Part shown: piece by piece, positions 35,035 to 45,300 of the stretch
Layout: each line of letters begins with the position of its first letter
How positions within the stretch are numbered: the first letter of the stretch is position 1
Origin: Grifola frondosa
Taxonomy: Eukaryota > Basidiomycota > Agaricomycetes > Polyporales > Grifolaceae
NCBI GenBank assembly: GCA_001683735.1
Contig: LUGG01000025.1
Span: forward strand, 1-64,000
Direction of reading: 5' to 3'
DNA length: 64,000 bases
The notes under the pieces: model-generated
Told to the model about the DNA's origin: nothing
Database searches by the model: none
Seen by the model: only the letters and a program-made list of their open reading frames with translations
Translations under genes and position numbers: made by a program

Positions 35035-38000
35035 TCATCGATACTTGGCTAATTTGCCGCGGAGCGGAGGGTGTGTACGATGGAAATCGGCGACGAGATT
35101 GGCGGCGTTGTCAAGATTGGAGCGGGGTTCCCAGAGTTTTCAGACGCGGGTATCCTACCCATTTTACGAGGTACTGAAGACGGTTACGGAACATCCGTGA
35201 GTCGAGAACCTTTTCAACTTCGTACTCAGGTTCTCCTTCGATGATGATCGCAGGCGGTTTCGTCGGCTCCTGCCTGGAATTTGATCCGTTTTGTGGGTCG
35301 ACAGCAATGAAGCATGAAAGACGGGGTGGATGCGCCAGGTTCGGGGAAGTTTAAGCCTGAAATTGAGCGGCGAGACTTGTTCGAGAATTTCGAACGGTCC
35401 ATAACTTTCGCGCTCAGCTTCTTGCTTGGTTGCTCTGTACGAATATTACGAGCATCCAGCCAGACTAAATCGCCGACTTTGAACTGAGGGATGTCCTGCA
35501 CGTGTTGATCGTAGTATCGTTTCATACGATCCGCTGCGAGTTGTAACGCTGCCTGTGATTCCTTTCGGGCAGCTTCGCGTTCGCGCATCAAGGTGTCCAA
35601 GTCTGGGTGTCGTACCGCTGTGACGAGATCTGGCATTGCCCGTGGATGACGTCCTAAGTCCGCGTAGAATGGAGAAACCTTGGTGGACTCATGAGCTTGA
35701 TTATTGTACGCGAATTCCGCTTCGATAAGTTTATCGTGCCAATCGTCTTGGCGAAGTTGCAGTAAATGCGTAAATACTGTTCGAGTTCCTGGTTTATCCG
35801 TTCCGTTTGACCGTCGGTTTGCGGGTGGTAAGCCGTAGACATGGCGGAGGTTATTTCGAGAATTTTACACAGCTCTTGAAACACTCGCGACGTGAACTGA
35901 GTTCCGCGGTCCGAGATGATCTTCTTCGGCAGTCCATGCTGTGACCATATTTCTCGATAGTATATCTCGGTGACTTCTTGAGCGTCGATCGTACCATGAA
36001 CGGGGAAAAACCGTGCTCGTTTCGTCATTCGGTCGGCGACCACCATAATGCATCGTGTTCGCTGCTTTCTGGTAGGCCCGTGATTAAGTCAACCGTCGTA
36101 ATATCCCAGGGTTGGTCTGGAATTTCGTTAGGTTGGAGAGGACCGTACGGTTGTCGAGGGAATGTCTTGTTACGTTGACAAGCATCACAGCCGTCGACGT
36201 AGTTCCGGACATACACTGAAAGTCCCGGCCACCAATAGTTACGGCTGATGAGTTCGTACGTTTCCAGCGTCCTGGATGACCAGCAGTAGGATGATCGTGG
36301 TGTAATTGAACGATCTCCTTGCGAATAGCATCATCCTTCGGAACGTAGACCTTCCCGGTGTAGCAATAGACCATCGTCCACGTTCCAGTCTTGTAGACCG
36401 GCAGCGAGTTCACGTGGCCCATGAGCCATCACCTTTTGAATCGGCTCAGTTGCGATTTCATCGCGTGTGAGAGCTTCGCGAATGCGTCGAGTAAAGATTG
36501 GTCGGGGACGATAGCGCATGGCCGGGCTGGATCGCACGGGCTGAAAGTACTCCGCCTTTAGCACGACCTTGTCTCGATTATCTGAGGCGACCCCCTCTTC
36601 ATGGTCGGTTCTACGCGATAGCGGATCCGCTCGTTGCATGGTCTTTCCCGGACGATGATGAATCGTGAAGTTGAACCGGGTAAGATAGAGCGACCAGCGA
36701 GCTTGTCTGCGCGTAAGGTCTTGGGCCTTACGGAAGTACTCCAAGTTCTTGTGGTCCGACCAGATCTCCACGGGGTGAGGACCTCCTTCGAGGTAGTGTC
36801 GATATTCTTCCAGGGCACGAATGATCGCGAGCAACTCCTTGTCATAAATTTCGTAGTTGCGTTCATGTTCGTTGAGCCCTTTGGAATAAAAAGCGACCGG
36901 GTGCCAAGCTCCTTCCTCGTCTCGCTGTTCCAAAACAGCACCTGTAGCAAAGTCCGAAGCATCCGTCTCCAATCTGAACGGCTGGTCCAGATCAGGAAGT
37001 TTAAGGATGGGCGCTGAGGTGAACGCGCGTTTCAGAGTTTCGAAGGCGTACTGCTGTTCTTGTCCCCATTGCCATTTGAAACCTTTTCGAGTTAAAACGT
37101 TCAATGGTTTGGAAACATCTGCAAAGCTTTGGATGAAGCGTCGGTAGAAATTTGCGAAACCGAGAAAGGCTTGTACTTCCTTGACGGTTTTGGGCGCTGG
37201 CCAATCGAGAACTCCTTCAACCTTTTTCGGATCCATGGAGACGGAGTTCTGTGAAATGATCATACCGAGGTAGTCTATGAACAGCTCCTCAAATAGGCAT
37301 TTTTCCGGTTTCAGGAACAAGTCTCTATCTCGCAAGCGTTTGAGCACCTCGCGCGTAATACGTCGATGAGTGCGAAGGTCGGTGGTGAAAATAAGAATAT
37401 CGTCAAGATAAACCACCACATGCCCTTCGAGAATGAGATCTTTCAGAATCTCGTTCATCATCGCTTGGAACGTGCCTGGAGAACCGTGAAGACCGAAGAA
37501 CATAACGGTCGGTTCGAACAGACCTCGGTGCGTCCTGAAAGCCGCCTTCCATTGATCGCCGTCTTTGATTCGTACGTTGTTGTATCCCCAACGTAAGTCC
37601 AACTTCGTAAAGTACTTGGCGCCCTTTAGCTGGTCGATCAAAGAGCTGATACGAGGGAGTGGATAGCGGTTCTTGATCGTGACCGCGTTCAGCTTTCGAT
37701 AGTCCTGGACGAGTCGAAGAGATCCATCTTTCTTCTTCACAAAGAAGACTGCTGCACCGACAGGGCTCTTGGACGGACGGATATAGCCTTTTCGAAGATT
37801 CTCGTCCAAGAATTCATCCAGTTGACGGGTTTCTTCCGGTGACAAGGGGTAAACCTTCGAGATGGGCGGCAGGTTTTGGTCCGGCATCAAGTCAATCGCA
37901 TGGTCGTACGATTTGCTCGTAGGGAAGCGTTCACTAGCCGTCTTGGAAAAGACATCTTCGAAATCCTGGAGGTGGTCCGGAACGATCTCCCTCCATTCCT

Positions 38001-38858
38001 TCTTCTGCCTTCCCGCTTGGGACGCTTCTTCGATTTCCTGTGACTTGTGTACTTCGCCGCAAATTTCTACCCATTGTCGAGAACTGCGTTAGACTCGGGA
38101 TCATGGGAATCGACCTCATACCAGGCTACCGTGTCCTTATAGAATTCCCAATACCGCTTCGAGTAGCGGTATCCGAGGGGACTTCATCGTCCGCGCGAAT
38201 GAACTCTTCTTCTAGTTCCATCGTTCCTCCCAAGCAGGCCGTGGTGGGGCTTCGCGTCATTGTCTCGGTCATACGAAGTCCTTTCGTCGACGCCAAGACT
38301 CGATCAGCTTCCTCCATCGTTGCGGCTTCTTCTTGTTTCTTCTCTCGAACCTTGGTCCTGCACTCCTTTGGGCACCTAGTAAACTCCAAGGTTCCAGCGT
38401 CCCAGTCTATCTCCGGATTGTGTTGTCGAATAATCGAGGCCTATAATCAGGTCTCGATCTCCTACGTTGGTCACTAACATGGGACCTCGGTCTCATGATC
38501 GCCTATCTTCAATTTCAGCACCGTTAGACTTGGATCGGTCCTCCTTCATTTTCAGATCGATCCGCATTATAGACGACCGGGGTTTTTTGAGGGGTTTCAC
38601 TCCAACTTGTGTTTCCGCACGAAGTCTTCGTGAACGAATATGGAGAATGCTCCGGAGTCCAGGAGAGCCTGCGTTTGTACGGATCCCTTGCTGCCGCTTA
38701 CGTTAACTGGAAGATCAAAATTTTGACGGCTTTTTGATATTTCGGTTACACTAATACAATTGTAGCGGTTGCGAGAGAGAGAGGCCTTCATCCAGCAGGG
38801 ACGACATGAGGCCGCTCTAAAAATCCGTGTTCCACGACGACGACGACGTGCCAATGCC
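35035..38858 (-). CDS. pol: Gypsy pol: protease, RT, RNase H, integrase, chromodomain
   Basis: Protease motif [12 protein letters not shown] near 38690. Reverse transcriptase in the open block 37890-36331, with [29 protein letters not shown] and [11 protein letters not shown] (active-site YLDD). RNase [28 protein letters not shown]. Integrase: the HHCC finger ([20 protein letters not shown]), the catalytic D in [21 protein letters not shown], and [17 protein letters not shown] with the final E. Then the GPY-like [14 protein letters not shown] and a chromodomain [20 protein letters not shown] followed by VKWVGYP. The reading frame changes at several places (for example near 36390, 36030, 35645, 35390 and 35115). 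With LTRs this similar, sequencing indels are more likely than decay. The polyprotein should end at 35035. Confidence 0.9.
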
Positions 38859-40502
38859 CTATCTCCTCGACTTTGGCTGACGACTCGGGTTCCTTAGCAG
38901 TCTCCTTCTGCTTGCCCTTGTCGACCGCTTCTTCTTCTTCTCCTCGACGAGCTCCTGTCCTACAAGGCGAATTAACTCGTCGATACTCATCTCGCGAATC
39001 GACTTCCCGCTGGGCTTCTTATCTGGACACGCATTTGCCAGATGGCCCACCTTGCCGCATACGAAGCACGCGCCCTTTGCGCGTGCCGCGGCGCGGTCAA
39101 CGTCCATTGCGTTAGGGTCACGGGTATGAGTGGGGCAGAGTGAGATTGGCTCTGCGAATGGGGATGGCGATAAGAGTCGTCTTTGACTGCTGTGGAGACG
39201 ATCCGGGATGGGCGTAAGTGCCGCGGGCTTGATCTACTCGTTGGGCCCGTTCGAGGTACTTCTCCCAGGTGTCCGGTTGCGTCTCATGACCGGCGATCGC
39301 ATCTCGAATTGACTGCTTGACCTGGGTCCGAAGCAGCGAGAGAAGGGTTTGTTGGTTGTGTCCGGATGCGGGGGCCCAGCGACGGAAGTGTTCGGCATAT
39401 GATTGCACTGGCCCGTCGTTGCGAAGACGCATCAGCGCCTGCTGAGCGTCGAACTGCGAATCGAGGCGTCCGTACTGTCCGAGAAATTTCTTCTTGAAAT
39501 CCTCCCACGAACCGACCGGCACGTTGTTGTTGAAATTATCGCTATTAAGAGGACGCCCAGTCTAGGGCTCCCTCCTTGAGCGATCCGAGGATCAGAGCAA
39601 TACGATCCGTTGACGATTGGACTTCGTAATAGACGAAGTACGTCTCCCATGCCTTCATCCACTGTTCCGCGGTCATTTCCTTCGTAGGCTTGGTGAAGGG
39701 TGCGGGAGCAGGGAACTTGGGTTACGAATAGTGCCCTCGCGCGGCGCGGCGGGCCCTCTCGTAGTCGGGAGCGGAGACATCAGTCGTCGCGGGGGAGAGT
39801 GTGAAGCGGGTCGTGGGTCTGGAATGGGGAAGGCGGGCCGGTAGGAAACGTTCCGGCTCGAAGTCTGGACGTACGAGAGCGTGGCCTTCCTCGGGACGGA
39901 GGATTCTCGAGAGTGAGACATCGTTTTGAGGTTCTTGATCGACAGCCTCAACGAGCGATATCGTCCCGGAGTTCCTGGACGACCTGGTCGGCTTGACGGG
40001 CCTTCTCCTCGGCTTTCGATGCTCTGTCTGCTAGAGCGACTGCGTCCGCGATCGGCCCCTGTTCTCCTCCTCGAGAGCGTTCACCGACTCCTCCGGCATT
40101 CACCAGCCGGGTTAGTGAGGTCAAGTCTTCCTCAGTGTCGTGATGCGGCGGGTATGATCGGTCAGGCCTTCCGCGAGAAGGTTCGTCACCACCCTGGTTA
40201 CGAACGCTTCGAGCTCTTGTTGGGCCTGAGTTTGTGGAGGAGGAGGAGGAATTGCCGTGGCTTCCGCGGGTGTCCACGGATTCTCGGATGGTCTGGCTGT
40301 GTCCATGAGACTCGTCCGGATGGGTGGGAGTCGCGGTCTCGGGCTGAAGATTCGCTCCGTCTGTCCTGGGAGTTCTTGCGACTCGTATATGAACCTCTGT
40401 GTAGGTTCGGAGGAGGTAGTAGAAGAGACCGACGATGGAGAGGATAGAGATAGTGGTGACGACAGTTTGGGTAACGATAAGAACGATCACGGGGTTGGAC
40501 AT
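38859..40502 (-). CDS. gag: Gypsy gag with N-terminal hydrophobic segment and zinc knuckle
   Basis: Opens at 40502 with MSNPVIVLIVTQTVVTTISI and further hydrophobic residues to about residue 32, predicted to span a membrane. A Ser/Pro-rich region and a coiled-coil-like stretch (ALADRASKAEEKARQADQ, VVQELRDDI) follow. A frame slip near 39955 joins SLVEAVDQEPQNDVSLSRIL; another near 39720 leads to FTKPTKEMTAEQWMKAWETY, the usual Gypsy Gag core. After WEDFKKKFLGQYGRLDSQFD and YAEHFRRWA comes the CCHC knuckle CFVCGKVGHLANACPDK at 39075-39025. The joining of these blocks into one protein is inferred; the hydrophobic part could be a separate small protein. Confidence 0.75.
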
Positions 40503-40587
40503 GTGTCACAAACAAAGGTTCTTTCTCTCAAGCACGCGGAGTGAATACAATTGGTACACGATACTAGGCCCTCGCCGTTCCCTCGAC

Positions 40588-41237
40588 CTACAGCCAGTAC
40601 TTCTCACAATACTGCACGTTGGTCTCGAAAAGACGCTTCGCGAGTTCCGCGACTTCCTCGCACGACTTGTGCACGTTTCCACGTGCCTCGTAGATCTGAC
40701 GGAAGGCGAAATGGAAGTTGACTAAGTCGAAAATCTCCCACAGGGGAAGGGGGCGATTGTCGTCAAGATAAAGAAGAATATTGGTCAAGTAGACCGAAAG
40801 GAGATGGAGGGAGAGGCGAATGTCGTACGGGACGTTGCGGGCTTGTCGTGCCACCGAAGGTCGTCGACGCGAGTGCGGTCGCGTTTGAAGCTAAACTGGG
40901 AAAGTCCTACGGCGGTGAGGACTGCAAGGGAATAGCCTAAGACACGCTGGGTGTCGTCGGCGATGGGGGTGACGACGAACTCCTGGGGCTTCCAGTCGTC
41001 CTCGGTCTCGATGTAGAGAGCACGGGTCTCTTCGAAATGTTCGACGCTCCGGCGTTCGTACGCGGCGTCGATGGGGTTCCGAGTGATCTCGGTGGGGAAC
41101 TCGTTCCTCCTTTGCTGGGGAACGGGGTTGTAGACGGAGGGGACTTCTCCTATGAAGGCCGCGCTCCTGGCGACAACGTCAGCGGCCTCGTCCTCAGTGA
41201 TGACCTCCTCTCCAGAGACAATGTCGTTTGTGTGCAA
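40588..41237 (-). CDS. Extra open frame between 5' LTR and gag, unknown function
   Basis: Reads MHTNDIVSGEEVITEDEAAD from 41237, then PSVYNPVPQQRRNEFPTEIT, DDWKPQEFVVTPIADDTQRV, and after a one-base slip near 40830 VPYDIRLSLHLLSVYLTNIL to QYCEKYWL with a stop at 40588, about 215 residues. It is not part of standard Gag or Pol and I know no family for it. Its place inside an element with near-identical LTRs suggests an element-borne accessory gene, or a host sequence picked up by the element. Confidence 0.5.
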
Positions 41238-41311
41238 CGACAGTCACCCAGCTGCCCTCCTGGTAGCGTGTGATGGAAGTCACTGAAATCGACGAGGGGG
41301 ACGGTAAGCAA

Positions 41312-41322
41312 AGCTCGTTCAA
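41312..41322 (-). other. Self-priming primer-binding site
   Basis: On the minus strand TTGAACGAGCT begins three bases after the 5' LTR. It is not complementary to a tRNA 3' end (no TGG start) but exactly complementary to AGCTCGTTCAA, the predicted first 11 bases of the element's RNA (from 41512). Confidence 0.7.
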
Positions 41323-41324
41323 AC

Positions 41325-41727
41325 TGTAACGAATCACCAAAACCACGGCAGAGTACGCTTACTCCCGGTGTTGAGATTCGTACGAACGGTTTCGTTTGGG
41401 CAACAGCTGGCAACGAAAGCGAATGTTCAACGAAGTTAATGTTAAAGTACAACTAGTATACAAACTGCTTACCTGGCAACGAAAGCGAATGTTCAACGAA
41501 GTTGAACGAGCTGACGTTCCAGGTAGCAAAAACCAATCTTAAATAGTAAAGTCCGTTTGCGTACGTATGGCCACTCTCCCACAATATTGCCTTACTCATC
41601 CGCTCACCAATCAATGTCATCAGTATGACACTCGTTCCTCTATCCATCACCTGATCTTGCAGGTGATCAACGCGACGCGTCCCAGCGCCTACTGGGCGTC
41701 TATGTCCAAATCGGGAAATTTGTTACA
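41325..41727 (-). repeat. 5' LTR of the Gypsy element
   Basis: 403 bp. A TATTTAA box (41545-41539, minus strand) lies about 33 bases before the proposed RNA start at 41512. The two 31-bp direct repeats are at 41407-41437 and 41473-41503. The start of the RNA can also fold on itself: GTTCAA, loop CTTCG, TTGAAC. Confidence 0.93.
41539..41545 (-). promoter_or_regulatory. TATA box of the LTR promoter
   Basis: TATTTAA on the minus strand, 33 bases upstream of the proposed transcript start. The spacing fits a Pol II promoter in the U3 part of the LTR. Confidence 0.55.
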
Positions 41728-41782
41728 CATTGTTGATTTCGGATAGCTGTAGAACAAGAGTATGTAAAAAGAGAGTACATTG

Positions 41783-43226
41783 TTATATAGCCCAGAATAC
41801 ATCATCGTCATCGTCTCCGTTGTCTGCACCATCTCCGCCTGATTCAGTAGCTGAATCTACCCCTGGGTGGATGTCAGGTATCTCGTCATTGTCATCATCG
41901 GCGTCGCGAAGTTCGGGATCGGCAAGGATGACTATGGACTGCAGATTGAGCGAGGCGGCATTGCGGTTCGTTGCACGGTAGACATTGACGGTGAAAGTGA
42001 CCATGACAGCAGTGCCATAATCTATTTCACCGGAGGAAGCAGGTAGAGCCTTGAAGTTCTTCAGAATGAAAGGTTTCCTCCCGTTGTACCTCGGTACTGT
42101 TATAAAGGTAAGGAGTGACAACGAGTATAAGACATGAGAGACTGCAACTTACTGGCTGCATTCCAAGGTAAGACTGGATCAGTGATTCGTTCAGAAACAT
42201 TCTTTTTCTTCTTCGGAGATGACGTCGTTGCACGTATAGGTGATGATTGGACGCTGAAATCTACATAGGATTCATGTAAGTGCCGAGGAGCGTAGGTAGA
42301 CTGAAAATGAAGTAAATACCTTTGCGAGCATAGGTCGAGAATGATACGCCGTGCATGAAGGTCGGAAAATAAATGTCTTTGATGCCATAGACAGCACCAA
42401 TGACAGCGACAGCACGGTCCCAGACAAGATCAGATACCGTGACACAAATCTGGCGACTTTTGTCTTTCTTCGTTAAACAGCTATATGTTGTGATGCCGAC
42501 AAGGAAGAATAGGCTAGGAGTGATGGAAATGTCGCTGGATGTTTGCATATGTCCGATATAGCGGGAATGACCTATGGTGGTGGTTGTAAGCTGCGCTGGG
42601 TTCACAGCGCCGAGGTTCGAGATTGCGTGTGAGCCAGGTTGCACAGCAAAAATGCTGAGACGCCTAAATGTAGTGATAATGAGTTAATTTTTGATGTAAA
42701 AAATCAATACTTACTTCTGTGTCACAACGTCTGCAAACGTGAGCTGTATACTGGCCTTCCATATCGGTGTCTTTTCCTTCTCAGTGCTATCGTTCGCGCT
42801 ATATGCATTGCATTGTTTGAGACGGACTACTTCGGTGTTCATATATGCAATACTTGTAAGATAGACATGAGCAGTGTGAAAGGCTTTATAAAGTGAGTAC
42901 TTACGGATCTGATGGCTTTTTCGGCAAAGATGATGCTGTAGTTACTTTCATTGACTGGTCATTGGATGAGCTGAGGGTAGAAAGATCTGATCCGGACCTA
43001 GATATTCATAGAGTAAATCATGATATTGAATAAGGTTGTAGAGGAGTACAACGAGAACATACGCTGGAGCTGATTGGTCAGCACGTGGTTTCTTTAGAAG
43101 CGGTTCTTGTTCTTCAGACAGTGTAGGAGTTGGAGTAGATAGACGATGCTTCACCATGGTAACAGGAGGATTTTGCACTGATGTTGTGCTCGTGAGTTTC
43201 GATGTGGAACGGGTGGTGGTAGGCAT
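41783..43226 (-). CDS. Putative single-stranded DNA-binding protein
   Basis: Five to six exons. N-terminus MPTTTRSTSKLTSTTSVQNP and a KKPR motif (possible nuclear signal), then the short exon SGSDLSTLSSSNDQSMKV. Next comes a domain with TPIWKASIQLTFADVVTQKR and VDNA-free loops up to FMHGVSFSTYARK, then a basic PKKKKN linker. A final domain reads KNFKALPASSGEIDYGTAVM, VTFTVNVYRATNRNAASLNL, QSIVILADPE. The tail is strongly acidic and ends DDDDDVFWAI. The last domain resembles the end of phage-type OB-fold SSBs (alternating beta strands, then SLNLQ-V-x-L), and an acidic tail with terminal aromatic residues is typical of SSB proteins. This is inference from pattern, not a known family match. It is transcribed divergently from the next gene, and both sit between the Gypsy element and the Helitron. 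Confidence 0.5.
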
Positions 43227-43594
43227 GTTGGGATAGAATAAGAGTAGCTTACTAGTTGTGAAATGATATGTGTTGTGTGATTGATGGATGGCATCTCGAC
43301 CTGTAACAAAATTGGGCTAGACGGCAGGATCTCGCCCTATATTAGAACATCTAGCAGTTGCCAGACTCAACAATGTGACGCACGATAAGGATAGTATGAC
43401 ACTCCCATCTCGGCGTTGTTATTTTCCCGATGCTCTCACTCATGACAGGGTCTAAGACACTTGGTCTGGAAGCAGCGTCGGCGTTGCTATGCGGCATGTT
43501 GGCGTTGGATTGTGTATTGGTCGTTGACGCAGAAGGTGTTTGTTTTGACTAGCTTCAATATTGTCACTTTGAGCCAGCTTCTTTTATCATTGAC
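43227..43594. promoter_or_regulatory. Shared divergent promoter region
   Basis: 368 bp between two outward-facing genes. No clear TATA element; the region most likely drives both genes. Confidence 0.35.
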
Positions 43595-44762
43595 TATGGT
43601 GCAATACGAGTTAAATGACTTACTGACAGTATTAAAGAATCCTGAACTTGGTACGTTGATGGTCGAATATGAATGAAATGAGCTTTTAATGCATTGTATT
43701 AGTTGGATTATTGGACCGTTTCGCGGAAGCGTGCACTGCGTCTCGTCAGCGCGGAGATCTGCAACTTTCACGGTTTAACAGCTATGACCTTGTCCGACAA
43801 ACCTTTGTTATAAAGGCCATATCACCGACATACCATGTTCTCATTTGGCGCGATACCGGTGAACAGGTGGTTCTTGCGTGTCAGGGTCTTGTTGCGTCAG
43901 TCTATTTTCCACCGGTCACGGCACAGACAAGGTAAATAGATTGAATATAGAATTATTATAACTATACTTACTTCTTGTTAGGGTAAACCCTCGTGCAGCT
44001 CATCGTTCTACGCAGTCGGTCACGATTGTTGGTCCTGGGTCAACCTCCTTCACTTCTTCCTTATCTGCTATTAAGCAGATTTATCGATATTTTGAACAGA
44101 ACTTCGGAATGGGGGAGATGCGTGCTTTGCAGACTGATCATGTTGGGGATGTTGCTGCTATTGTCGGAAGCACCCGGTATGTAACACCAACGTCGTACAA
44201 GATATGGCCGGATGTGGGAATTCCCGATTCTATCGATCCGGATGGAATCTTAAAGCGGATTGTTGGTGAGGGGAAGTATGCATTTACTGAGGACAATGTT
44301 GTGTCATATCGTGTAGTTGATGAGAGGTGCGATGCTATTTTTTGTTCTTGATATAATTTTAAATAAACTTTTAGATCTCTTGAGGTGTCGGATGCACAGC
44401 CTTCAGTTTTTCATCAAGGTCATGTGGTCGACATAGGCGTATCATTCCGTGCAATGAAGGGAAGGAAGCAATATAGCTTCATCATTCAGCTAGAGTCTAT
44501 TTTGCTTGGAGAACGTGAAGGAGCAAAGGTGAGTGTCAAATTCAATATGAGAAATAGAAAGGCAAATTCTAATATGCTTATTTCACAGTTACTTGCTGAA
44601 CTGGTTTCAGATGCAAACAGACACCCAGCTTCAATGGTTGTTGAACCAGTGTTATTACGGAAACGTCATATTGAGCATACAAAGGAGGATCTTGCTGAGA
44701 CTCAAAAGCGCCTTCATACTCTTACCTTATCAGACTCACAAATGTCAGAAATTGTTGAGTAA
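43595..44762 (+). CDS. Unknown protein with OB-fold-like segments, partner of the SSB-like gene
   Basis: Exons start MVQYELNDLLTVLKNPEL (43595), GLLDRFAEACTASRQRGDLQ, then VNPRAAHRSTQSVTIVGPGS, RSLEVSDAQPSVFHQGHVVD and LLAELVSDANRHPASMVV, ending SQMSEIVE at 44762. Introns are short with good borders (for example about 43930-43980 and 44325-44373). Two segments (FVIKAISPTYHVLIWRDTGE and VVDIGVSFRAMKGRKQYSF followed by IIQLESILL) show the strand pattern seen at the end of the neighbouring protein (GTAVMVTFTV... LNLQSIVIL). The two gene products may therefore be distant relatives or partners. A coiled-coil-like Glu/Lys stretch precedes the end. No known family recognised. Confidence 0.45.
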
Positions 44763-44842
44763 AGCTGCTTACTATGTTTTAATATCAGTATTATGTTGCA
44801 TTTATCATGAATCAGTGTGAAATAATCCCAGTGGTTGTAGTA

Positions 44843-45300
44843 CTATATATCCTTCAGTGTATAAACAAAAATGTGTGCAAGTTTATTATTAGACTGCATT
44901 AAATCCTGAAGATTATGTGAGTTTAATGTTGTCTGAAATGTACATGCACCTTTATTAATTTGACCATCATGCATCCAAATAGAATTATTTTCTTTTATTA
45001 ATTGTGTTGAAAAATGATTAGATCCATAATATATAATACTACTAAGATAGTATGATTTATATTGATGAGATACAGGTAAACAAAGGGTCATGGTTGGTAT
45101 AATATAATCATTTAATTCAAGTGGAACTTCAAAATATAATATGATTGGTGCGACTGAATATTCAATGATCCATTGTGCTTGATGACCACATATACATGGT
45201 AAAGGCATATGTAAATTTAGCTTTGTTAATCTATATTTAAGATACAAGTCTAAACATGATTGTAGAGAAAGCTGTATATGATTTTCTTGTTCATTAAAAG
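44843..45300 (-). CDS. Helitron polyprotein C-terminus: USP-like peptidase, His-box part
   Basis: Continues the helicase frame after a one-base slip near 45300. It shows YYLSSIIYYGSNHFSTQLI and SIWMHDG, the layout of the His box of ubiquitin-specific proteases (Y-x-L-x-x-I-x-Y-G-x-x-HF, then W-x-x-DG). Also CICGHQAQWIIEYSVAPIIL upstream. Together with the Cys box in the preceding block this forms a possible cysteine peptidase. Ends at 44843. Confidence 0.6.

Larger units (their letters stand above)
34504..41732 (-). mobile_element. Complete LTR retrotransposon, Ty3/Gypsy chromovirus, Tf1/sushi-like
   Basis: Flanked by the exact 5-bp duplication CATTG (34504-34508 and 41728-41732). LTRs begin TGTAAC and end GTTACA. 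The order on the minus strand is 5' LTR (41325-41727), self-priming type PBS, upstream open frame, gag with zinc knuckle, protease, reverse transcriptase, RNase H, integrase, chromodomain, polypurine tract and 3' LTR (34509-34910). The two LTRs differ by one substitution and one indel, so the insertion is recent. Chromodomain elements use this module to target chromatin marks such as H3K9 methylation. Confidence 0.95.

Noticed and set aside
44763..44842. Helitron 3' hairpin and CTRR end
   Set aside because: I looked for a GC-rich hairpin followed by CTRR on the minus strand and found no convincing one here; the true end may be further left or altered.
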